In this document: positions 1 to 6,589 of the stretch, piece after piece
Layout of the letters: every line of letters starts with the position of its first letter
How positions within the stretch are numbered: the stretch's first letter is position 1
Source: JBHIYN01 sp041984235
GTDB lineage: Bacteria > Pseudomonadota > Gammaproteobacteria > Ga0077536
Direction of reading: 5' to 3'
Length of the DNA: 64,000 nt
Assembly: GCA_041984235.1 (NCBI GenBank)
Contig: JBHIYN010000022.1
Location: forward strand, 1 to 64,000
Notes under the pieces: model-generated
Told to the model about the DNA's origin: nothing
The model's database searches: none
Seen by the model: the letters and a program-made list of their open reading frames with translations, nothing else
Translations under genes and position numbers: made by a program

Positions 1-1
1 C

Positions 2-127
2 CTCGAGCGCGCCTTCATGAAGATGGTGCTCTCGCGCGAGGGCCAGCAGGTCGTCATCAAGGACGGCTACATCCCCCTGCCCGCCGCCGTCGTCGCACGG
101 CAGATCGAAGGCGTCCTCGGCGACTGA
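2..127 (+). CDS. C-terminus of a PstS-like phosphate-binding protein (partial)
   Basis: Only the last 41 codons are present; the gene begins before the window. The readable tail (FMKMVLSREGQQVVIKDGYI, then PLPAAVVARQ) matches the usual end of periplasmic phosphate ABC-transporter substrate-binding proteins, where a 'LS.EGQ..V...GYIPLP' segment closes the second lobe. It would act in the periplasm, delivering phosphate to a Pst-type permease. Family is inferred from this short tail alone, so other solute-binding proteins of the same fold remain possible. The next gene is convergent. Confidence 0.55.
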   Translation, partial: LERAFMKMVLSREGQQVVIKDGYIPLPAAVVARQIEGVLGD

Positions 128-170
128 CCCGGCGTCCCGCTGCCCGCAGCCGGTGCACCCGGCTGCGGGA

Positions 171-650
171 TCAGTCGTCGCCGTCGAGAGACGTGCAGAG
201 CTCGGCCAGGAGCTCGTAGAGCGCGGCCAGCCGGTCAGCCCCGAACTGCCCGGCGATGTCAGCGTAGATCGCCTCCGAGTCGGGCGCGACCGCGGCGAAG
301 CGCCTGCGACCGGCGGCGGTGAGCGCGAATACCGCGCGGCGCTGATCGCGCGCGTCGGTGCTGCGCCGGACCAGGCCGCCCTGCTCCAGGTGCTGCAGGA
401 TGCGTGTCAGGCTGGGCGCCAGCAACAGGCTGCGGCGGGCCAGCTCGCCGGCATCGATCGCGGGGGTCGCAGCAAGCACGCGCAGGACCCGCCATTGCTG
501 TTCGGTCAGGCCGTGCGCGCGCAGCATCGGGCGGAAACGCGCCATCGCCGCCTCGCGTGCGCGCAGCAACTGCATCGGCAGCGAGTGCTCGATGTCGCGC
601 AGCGCCGGGTCGTCACCGCGGCGGGTCGCGGCGGCGGACGGCGAGCTCAC
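171..650 (-). CDS. hpaR: MarR-family regulator, HpaR type
   Basis: A 159-residue winged-helix MarR protein. The recognition region reads 'GLTEQQWRVLRVLA ... LARRSLLLAPSLTRILQHLE', followed by the wing 'RRSTDARDQRRAVFALTAAGR', the arrangement found in HpaR/HpcR repressors of homoprotocatechuate degradation. The start is a GTG at 650 that overlaps the stop of the upstream FAA hydrolase (GTGA), so it is the last gene of a leftward set with a DapA-like aldolase and the hydrolase. It probably controls the divergent promoter at 2441-2490, with a ring-cleavage substrate as inducer. Assignment as HpaR rests on both sequence and context; ligand is inferred. Confidence 0.8.
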   Translation of the reverse strand: MSSPSAAATRRGDDPALRDIEHSLPMQLLRAREAAMARFRPMLRAHGLTEQQWRVLRVLAATPAIDAGELARRSLLLAPSLTRILQHLEQGGLVRRSTDARDQRRAVFALTAAGRRRFAAVAPDSEAIYADIAGQFGADRLAALYELLAELCTSLDGDD

Positions 651-1507
651 AGCGGCTCGGCGACGATCGGGTTGCTCAGGATGCCGACGCCCGGCACCTC
701 GACCTCGACCCGGTCGCCGGGACGCAGGTACTTCGGCGGATCGAAGCGCGCACCCGCGCCGTTCGGCGTGCCGGTCGCGATGATGTCACCCGGCTTGAGC
801 TCGTAGAAGATGGACAGGTAGCTGATCAGGTAGCGGAACGGGAACATGAGATTGCTGGTGACGTCGTCCTGCCGGGTCTCGCCGTTGACCCGGGTCATGA
901 CCCTCAGCTCAGCGAAGGGATCGAGCTCGTCGGGCGTCACCAGCCACGGACCCAGTGCGCCGGAACGGGCGAAGTTCTTGCCCTGGGTGACGTTGAACTT
1001 GGCGTGGCGCAGCCAGTCGCGCACCGAGCCCTCGTTCATGATGGTGAGCCCGGCGACGTGGGCGTGCGCGTCGGCCTCGGCAATACGGCGGCCGCCGCGC
1101 CCGATGACCAGCACGATCTCGCCCTCGTAGTCGAGCTGATCGGACTCCGGCGGATCGAAGATCGGCTCGCCGTGGCCGACCAGCGACTCGCGCGTGCGCA
1201 TGAACACGCTCGGGTAGCGCGGCGCCTCGCTGCCGTCCCGGTACTCTTCGTTGCGGTTGGCGTAATTGACCCCGATGCAGATGATCTTCTCGGGGTTCGG
1301 CAAGGTCGGCAGGTAACGCAGATCGGCGAGTGCGAAATCGCCGTCCGCAGCCTGCGCCTCGCGCGCCAGTTCGTCCAGCAGGCCGGCCCGGATGGCGGCG
1401 CGCAGATCGGGCAGGGCCGGCCTACGCGCGCCGAGATCGACCACGGCGTCGCCGATCACTGCGCCCCAGCCGGCGCTGCCATCGCGCTCGAAGCTCACGA
1501 ACTTCAT
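647..1507 (-). CDS. Fumarylacetoacetate hydrolase-family isomerase/decarboxylase (HpaG-like)
   Basis: A 286-residue FAA hydrolase-family enzyme starting at MKFVSFERDG, where the ATG overlaps the stop of the DapA-like gene (ATGA). The family core is clear: 'PNPEKIICIGVNYANRNEEY', the metal-binding acidic segment 'LDYEGEIVLVIGRGGR' and the late 'GDIIATGTPNGAG' loop. In homoprotocatechuate pathways HpaG decarboxylates 5-oxo-pent-3-ene-1,2,5-tricarboxylate and isomerises the product; E. coli HpaG is a fused duplicated protein, whereas this is a single-domain form. Other FAA-family hydrolases, such as acylpyruvases, look similar, so the exact substrate is inferred from neighbouring hpaF/hpaE. Confidence 0.75.
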   Translation of the reverse strand: MKFVSFERDGSAGWGAVIGDAVVDLGARRPALPDLRAAIRAGLLDELAREAQAADGDFALADLRYLPTLPNPEKIICIGVNYANRNEEYRDGSEAPRYPSVFMRTRESLVGHGEPIFDPPESDQLDYEGEIVLVIGRGGRRIAEADAHAHVAGLTIMNEGSVRDWLRHAKFNVTQGKNFARSGALGPWLVTPDELDPFAELRVMTRVNGETRQDDVTSNLMFPFRYLISYLSIFYELKPGDIIATGTPNGAGARFDPPKYLRPGDRVEVEVPGVGILSNPIVAEPL

Positions 1508-2415
1508 GCGGCACGCTCCCCGCCCAGCAGCCCGGCGCGCTCGAGCACGCCGTCCAGGCGCGTCTCCAGCTCCGGCGTGGCCGGCATCATCGGCAGGCGG
1601 TGCTCGTTGGCCGGCATCAGGCCGAGCTTCTTCATCATGTACTTGATCGGCACCGGGTTGGTGTCGAAGAACACCGACTGGTTGATCTCGAGCAAGCGTT
1701 GGTGGATGGCGCGGCCGCGCGCCAGGTCGTTGTCCCACACCGCCTCGACCATCTCGACCAGGGCCGCCGGGCGCAGGTTGCCGACCGCGTTCATGAGGCC
1801 GCAGGCACCGATCGACATCATCGGGAACGACAGCTCCTCGAGGCCGACGAAGATCCGGAAGTCGTCACCGAAAGCCGCCAGGCACTCGGTGACGAAGCCG
1901 AGATCGTTGACCGCGTGCTTCATGCCGACGAAGTGCGGCGAACGCTCGCGCAGGGCCTGCATGGTATCCAGTGTCACGCTGACGGCCGCGCGCCCGGGGA
2001 TGTGATAGATCATCCACGGCGTGTCGTGGGTGGCCGCAAGGCGCGCGTAGTACTCGACCAGTCCGCGCTGCGGCGGGCGGATGTAGTACGGCGTGACGAC
2101 CAGCAGCGCGTCGACGCCGGCGCCGACCGCGTGGCGGGTCAGGGCCTCGGTCTCGGCGTACGACTGCGAGCCGGTGGCGGCGACGATCGGCGCGCGCCCG
2201 GCGACGGTCTCGACCGCGACGTCGACCAGGCGATTGCGCTCGGCGACGCTCAGGGTCGAGGGCTCGGCCGTGGTGCCATTGACCAGCACACCATGCGATC
2301 CGTGGGTGACCTGGAATTCCACCAGCCCGGCATAGGCGTCGTAATCGACCTCGCCGTCACGGAACGGGGTGACGATGGGCGGGATCGAACCCTTCAAACG
2401 CGACAGATCGGACAT
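1504..2415 (-). CDS. DapA-family class I pyruvate aldolase/lyase
   Basis: A 303-residue TIM-barrel protein of the dihydrodipicolinate synthase/N-acetylneuraminate lyase family. Visible motifs are the 'GTTAE' substrate loop, the tyrosine-containing 'MIYHIPGRAAV' and the Schiff-base lysine in 'FVGMKHAVND'. Members condense or cleave pyruvate-containing compounds. It is the first gene of the leftward operon, upstream of the FAA hydrolase and HpaR. It is therefore more likely a catabolic aldolase or decarboxylating lyase than a lysine-biosynthesis enzyme, perhaps doing a late step for which no HpaI is visible here. That role is inference. Confidence 0.75.
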   Translation of the reverse strand: MSDLSRLKGSIPPIVTPFRDGEVDYDAYAGLVEFQVTHGSHGVLVNGTTAEPSTLSVAERNRLVDVAVETVAGRAPIVAATGSQSYAETEALTRHAVGAGVDALLVVTPYYIRPPQRGLVEYYARLAATHDTPWMIYHIPGRAAVSVTLDTMQALRERSPHFVGMKHAVNDLGFVTECLAAFGDDFRIFVGLEELSFPMMSIGACGLMNAVGNLRPAALVEMVEAVWDNDLARGRAIHQRLLEINQSVFFDTNPVPIKYMMKKLGLMPANEHRLPMMPATPELETRLDGVLERAGLLGGERAA

Positions 2416-2440
2416 GGTGATCGGGCTCCTGGCAATACGG

Positions 2441-2490
2441 TTGACGTCGTCGTGGCCGGCAGTATACTTAACATGTTAAATTTATTTCAA
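2441..2490. promoter_or_regulatory. Divergent promoter pair with palindromic operator
   Basis: Rightward promoter for hpaF: TTGACG at 2441-2446, 16 bp spacer, TATACT at 2463-2468. Leftward promoter for the DapA-like gene: TTGAAA (2490-2485), 18 bp spacer, TATACT (2466-2461). Both share the self-complementary AGTATACT. A perfect 12 bp palindrome, TTAACATGTTAA, lies at 2468-2479. It sits inside the leftward spacer and abuts the rightward -10, an ideal position for a dimeric MarR-type repressor to shut both promoters. Elements are read directly; HpaR as the binder is inferred. Confidence 0.7.
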
Positions 2491-2510
2491 GCGAGCCGTA
2501 CGCCACCGCC

Positions 2511-2903
2511 ATGCCGCACCTCACCATCGAATACTCGGCCAACCTCGAACGCGACCTCGACCTGCCTGCCCTGGTCGAAGCGCTGCACACGACTGCGGTC
2601 GGCATCGAGGCCTTCCCGCTCGCCGGCATGCGCACGCGTGCCGAGCGGCGCGACATCTACCGCATCGCCGACGGCCACCCCGACAACGCCTTCGTGCACG
2701 TCGTGCTGCGCATCGGCCACGGGCGCCCGCTGGAGGTGCGCCAGGCCGCCGGCGAGCAGCTGTTCTCGGCGCTGAACGACTTTCTCGCCCCCGTCAGCGC
2801 ACGGCGGGCGCTCGCCATCTCGTTCGAAATCCAGGAGCTGGATCCCGTGCTGAACTACAAGGCCGGCAACATCCGTGACCACCTCGCGAGGCGCGCCTCG
2901 TGA
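2511..2903 (+). CDS. hpaF: 5-carboxymethyl-2-hydroxymuconate isomerase
   Basis: A 130-residue tautomerase-superfamily protein beginning MPHLTIEYSANL. After removal of Met the conserved N-terminal proline would be the catalytic base that moves a double bond in 5-carboxymethyl-2-hydroxymuconate. Length and the opening sequence match HpaF/HpcD. It is the first rightward gene after the palindromic promoter, and its stop overlaps the GTG start of hpaE (GTGA), implying translational coupling. Confidence 0.85.
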   Translation: MPHLTIEYSANLERDLDLPALVEALHTTAVGIEAFPLAGMRTRAERRDIYRIADGHPDNAFVHVVLRIGHGRPLEVRQAAGEQLFSALNDFLAPVSARRALAISFEIQELDPVLNYKAGNIRDHLARRAS

Positions 2904-4420
2904 GCGCCGCGCTGGAGACCAACCTCGCGGCCTGCGAGAAACTCCTGCGGCGCTTCCGCGCGGCGCCGCTGACCCATTTCATCAACGGTCGCCACACCGC
3001 CGACGTGCGCGAGACCTTCGATAACCTCACCCCGATCGACAACGGCCTGATCGGTGGCGTGGCAAGCGGCGACGCGGCCGACATCGACGCCGCCTGCAGT
3101 GCTGCCGAAGCCGCGTTCCCGGCCTGGCGGGCGCTGCCGGGCGCCGAGCGCAAGGCACTGCTGCACCGCGTCGCCGATGCCATCGTCGCGCGCGCCGACG
3201 ACATTGCGCTGGTCGAAAGCTACGACACCGGCCAGCCGCTGCGCTTCATGAGCAAGGCAGCCCTGCGCGCCGCGGAGAATTTCCGCTTCTTCGCCGATCG
3301 CGCGCCGGATGCGCATAACGGACTCGCCCTGCCTGCGGCCGAGCACATGAACTTCACGCTGCGCCAGCCGATTGGGCCGATTGGCGTCATCACGCCCTGG
3401 AACACGCCGTTCATGCTCTCGACCTGGAAGATCGCCCCGGCGCTGGCGGCCGGCTGCACGGTGGTGCACAAGCCGGCCGAGTGGTCGCCGCTGACGGCCA
3501 TGATGCTGGCCGAGATCGCGCACGAAGCGGGCCTGCCGGACGGCGTGCTGAATACCGTCAACGGTCTCGGCGAAAGTGCGGGACGGGCCCTGACCGAGCA
3601 CCCGGCGGTCAAGGCCGTCGCCTTCGTCGGCGAATCCGTCACCGGCAGCCACATCATGCGCCAGGGCGCGGAAACCCTGAAGCGCGTGCATTTCGAGCTC
3701 GGCGGAAAGAACCCCGTGATCGTGTTTGCGGATGCGGATCTCGAGCGCGCGCTCGATGCGGTGGTGTTCATGATCTACAGCCTCAACGGCGAGCGCTGCA
3801 CCTCGTCCAGCCGGCTGCTGGTCGAGGCTTCGATTTACGACGACTTCGTCGCCCGCGTGCGCGAGCGCGTGGCGAAGCTGCGCGTCGGCCATCCGCTGGA
3901 TCCCGACACCGAGATCGGTCCGCTCATCCATCGCCGTCATTTCGACAAGGTCTGCAGCTACTTCGACATCGCGCGCGACGATGGTGCCAGCGTGGCCGCC
4001 GGCGGCCGCCCCGCTGCCGGCATGGCGGACGGCAACTACGTCGAACCGACGCTCTTCACCGGCGCCCGCCAGGACATGCGCATCGCGCGCGAAGAGATCT
4101 TCGGCCCGGTGCTGACCGCGATCCCGTTCACCGGCGAAGACCAGGCGGTCAGCATCGCCAACGACATCGATTACGGCCTCGCGGCCTACCTGTGGACCCG
4201 CGATGCCGGGCGCGGACAGCGCCTCGCACGCACGCTGGACGCCGGCATGATCTGGGTCAACTCGGAGAACAACCGCCATTTACCCAGCCCCTTCGGCGGC
4301 ATGAAGATGAGCGGAATCGGCCGCGACGGCGGCGACTACAGCTTCGACTTCTACATGGAAACGAAGAACGTGTGCATCGCACTGGACACCCATCGGGTAC
4401 CCGGGCTGGGCCGGGCATGA
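2900..4420 (+). CDS. hpaE: 5-carboxymethyl-2-hydroxymuconate semialdehyde dehydrogenase
   Basis: A 506-residue NAD(P)-dependent aldehyde dehydrogenase. The Rossmann part contains 'GVITPWNTPFMLSTWKIAPA', the general-base Glu266 lies in 'HFELGGKNP' and the nucleophile Cys300 in 'NGERCTSSSR'. It oxidises the semialdehyde made by extradiol cleavage to the dicarboxylic acid. It is flanked by hpaF and by the LigA/LigB-like pair, with four-base overlaps on both sides. The related 2-aminomuconate and hydroxymuconic semialdehyde dehydrogenases have the same fold; operon context favours the HpaE role. Confidence 0.8.
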   Translation: MSAALETNLAACEKLLRRFRAAPLTHFINGRHTADVRETFDNLTPIDNGLIGGVASGDAADIDAACSAAEAAFPAWRALPGAERKALLHRVADAIVARADDIALVESYDTGQPLRFMSKAALRAAENFRFFADRAPDAHNGLALPAAEHMNFTLRQPIGPIGVITPWNTPFMLSTWKIAPALAAGCTVVHKPAEWSPLTAMMLAEIAHEAGLPDGVLNTVNGLGESAGRALTEHPAVKAVAFVGESVTGSHIMRQGAETLKRVHFELGGKNPVIVFADADLERALDAVVFMIYSLNGERCTSSSRLLVEASIYDDFVARVRERVAKLRVGHPLDPDTEIGPLIHRRHFDKVCSYFDIARDDGASVAAGGRPAAGMADGNYVEPTLFTGARQDMRIAREEIFGPVLTAIPFTGEDQAVSIANDIDYGLAAYLWTRDAGRGQRLARTLDAGMIWVNSENNRHLPSPFGGMKMSGIGRDGGDYSFDFYMETKNVCIALDTHRVPGLGRA

Positions 4421-4752
4421 GTCTCTACCAGCTGCAGAAGTTCCTGTTCGTGCTGAATCGCGAACCGGCCGTACAGGAGACCTTCCGCGAGGATCCGAAC
4501 AGCCTGCTCGACGACTACGACCTGACCGACGAGGAGCGCGCCGCGCTGGCCGACGGCGACATCGGCCTGCTCTACGTGCTCGGCGTCAACGGCCAGATCC
4601 TGATGCACTTCGCCGCCTACCTGGGCATCGCCTGGTTCGACTACCTCGACCTCATGCGCGAAGGCGTCGCGAAGCACGGCCCGGTGCGCGCCGGCGTCTA
4701 CGCCATGACCGGCGGCGGTGAAAGCTTCACCGAGGAGGGCAAGGCGCGATGA
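4417..4752 (+). CDS. LigA-like small subunit of an extradiol dioxygenase
   Basis: A 111-residue, mostly helical protein resembling the alpha (LigA) subunit of protocatechuate 4,5-dioxygenase. It opens 'MSLYQLQKFLFVLNREP', followed by acidic helices with 'LTDEERAALADGDIGLLYVLGVNG'. LigA subunits carry no metal; they cap and shape the active site of the catalytic LigB subunit. Start and stop both overlap neighbours by four bases (hpaE and the ligB-like gene), so stoichiometric co-translation with the latter is likely. A separate LigA partner is unusual next to hpaE/hpaF, since HpaD-type dioxygenases normally work without one. Confidence 0.75.
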   Translation: MSLYQLQKFLFVLNREPAVQETFREDPNSLLDDYDLTDEERAALADGDIGLLYVLGVNGQILMHFAAYLGIAWFDYLDLMREGVAKHGPVRAGVYAMTGGGESFTEEGKAR

Positions 4753-5627
4753 GCCTGGTTTACGCCGGCGTGCTCAGCCACGCCCCGGGCATGACCGGGC
4801 GCGCCGACCTGGTCAAGAACACTGCCGTGCGTGACGAGCTCTATGCGCACCTCGACGTGCAGCGGCGCGAGATCGAGGACAGTGGCGCCGAGGCGCTGAT
4901 CGTGATCGCGGCCGAGCACTTCGCCAACTTCTTCATGAATAACATGCCGGCCTTCTGCATGGGGATTGCCGATCGCTACGAGGGTCCGATCGAGGATCCG
5001 GCATGGCTCAAGATCGAGCGCACGGAGGTACCCGGCAACGCCGATCTCGGCCGCCGCCTGGTTACCGAGGTGATGCAGAGCGTGGATACCGCGTACGCCG
5101 AGGAGTGGAAGTTCGACCACGGCATCATGGTCCCGCTGCACTTTCTCACGCCGCGCTACGACCTCCCCGTCATTCCGGTCAACATCAACTGCCAGGGCCC
5201 GCCGCTGACCCCGCTGCATCGCGCCTGGGCGTTCGGCGAGGCGCTGCGCCGCGCGTGCGACGCCCAGCCGGAAAGAATCGCGCTGGTCGGTACCGGCGGC
5301 ATCTCGCATTGGCCGGCGACGCCGGACTCGGGCAAGATCAACGAAGCCTGGGATCGCGAATTCCTCGACCGCCTCATGCGTCACGACCGCGACGCCCTGC
5401 TCGGCTACAGCGATACAGAAACCTACCGCGAAGCCGGCCAGGGCGGCTTCGAGATCCGCACCTTCATCGCGGCCGCCGCCGCGGCGGGCGGTCCCGGGGT
5501 GCTGCAGTACTACACGGCGGAGCTGCCCATTTTCGCCGTCGGCTGCACGGTCGCACGCTTCCTGCCGGATGCGGATGGCGGCTCGTTGCGCACTGCAACG
5601 GTGCAGGCGCGGGCGCGGGCGCGGTAG
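4749..5627 (+). CDS. LigB-family class III extradiol ring-cleavage dioxygenase (catalytic subunit)
   Basis: A 292-residue type III extradiol dioxygenase that cleaves a catecholic ring next to the diol using Fe(II) and oxygen. Candidate iron ligands are His11 ('LSHAPG'), His57 ('AAEHFANFF') and a glutamate near 235 ('GGFEIRTFI'). His124 ('FDHGIMVPL') and His187 ('GISHWPA') match the other conserved histidines of LigB. It forms a pair with the LigA-like gene just upstream. Homoprotocatechuate is the expected substrate given hpaE/hpaF, but protocatechuate- or gallate-like diols are equally compatible with the fold. Confidence 0.8.
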   Translation: MSLVYAGVLSHAPGMTGRADLVKNTAVRDELYAHLDVQRREIEDSGAEALIVIAAEHFANFFMNNMPAFCMGIADRYEGPIEDPAWLKIERTEVPGNADLGRRLVTEVMQSVDTAYAEEWKFDHGIMVPLHFLTPRYDLPVIPVNINCQGPPLTPLHRAWAFGEALRRACDAQPERIALVGTGGISHWPATPDSGKINEAWDREFLDRLMRHDRDALLGYSDTETYREAGQGGFEIRTFIAAAAAAGGPGVLQYYTAELPIFAVGCTVARFLPDADGGSLRTATVQARARAR

Positions 5628-5850
5628 AGCGGACCTGCGGCGCAAGCCGCGACCGTTTCGGCCGCTAACCCGGACGATCCCGGGCGACGAACCGCGCCGC
5701 CCCGCGGCGGTCATAACGGAACGCCATCCGCCGTCGCCACGCCGCCCCTGCGGGCAACGGCGGCCCGCGTCAGCGTACCCGCTGCCCGGGCCCGACGTGC
5801 AACCCGGCGCGACCACCAGCCCCGACTGCAACCGGCACAAGGAAACGGAC

Positions 5851-6519
5851 ATGAACATGGACACGCCGCGGGCGCCTGCATCGTATCGCTGGTCTTTACT
5901 GCTGCTGCTCGGCTTCCTGCCCCAGCTAGCCGCTGCCATCGAGCCACAGCCCGACACCTCGACACCCGCGCCGGTGCTCGACGAACCCGCCCTGGTCGAG
6001 GCCCTGCGTGGCGGTGGCTACATCGTCTACCTGCGCCACGGCATCACCGATCTGGATACCGAGGACCGCGATCGCACGCATCTCGAAAACTGCGCAACCC
6101 AACGCCGCCTGTCCGCTGCCGGGCGCGCCCAGGTGCAGGGGATTGGCGAAGCTTTCCGGCAACTCGGCATCCCGGTCGGCGCGGTGTACAGCAGTCCCTA
6201 CTGCCGCTCGCTGAACACCGCCCGGCTCGCCTTCGGGCGCGCCGACCCCGTGCCCGACCTGGCGCACACCGTGACCGCCAGCGAGGCGCAGGCCACCCGC
6301 CAGGCGCAAACCCTGCGCGGCATGCTGGCGACGGCTCCCGCCGCCGGGTTCAATACGGTAATCTCGGGCCATACCGGGAACCTGCAGGAAGCGACCGGGA
6401 TCTGGCCCCAGCCGGAAGGTGCGGCCGTGATATTCCAGCCCGCCGCCGACGGCAGCTTCGGGTTCATCGGCATGGTGCACCCGGACCGGTGGCAGGCGTT
6501 CGTGACCGCGGGCTATTGA
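5851..6519 (+). CDS. Exported histidine phosphatase-family protein
   Basis: A 222-residue protein whose first residues carry a signal sequence (hydrophobic 'WSLLLLLGFLPQLAAA', predicted cleavage near 'AAAIEP'). The mature part is a histidine-phosphatase (phosphoglycerate mutase-like) domain with the catalytic 'YLRHGITD' and the second histidine in 'VISGHTGN'. It would act as a periplasmic phosphatase on an unknown substrate. The start was chosen at 5851 because AAGGA lies just upstream and the signal peptide begins there. The preceding 223 bases (5628-5850) hold no recognisable gene. Confidence 0.7.
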   Translation: MNMDTPRAPASYRWSLLLLLGFLPQLAAAIEPQPDTSTPAPVLDEPALVEALRGGGYIVYLRHGITDLDTEDRDRTHLENCATQRRLSAAGRAQVQGIGEAFRQLGIPVGAVYSSPYCRSLNTARLAFGRADPVPDLAHTVTASEAQATRQAQTLRGMLATAPAAGFNTVISGHTGNLQEATGIWPQPEGAAVIFQPAADGSFGFIGMVHPDRWQAFVTAGY

Positions 6520-6589
6520 GCGCCCCGGAACAGCGCCGCTACGGACACGCCGGTCGCGGCACCAGCCGCGGCCCGCAGCGGGACGGCCG

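Noticed and set aside
404..2005. 533-codon plus-strand open frame across hpaR/FAA hydrolase/DapA genes
   Set aside because: Antisense to three genes with recognised catalytic motifs; composition is that of a frame shadow.
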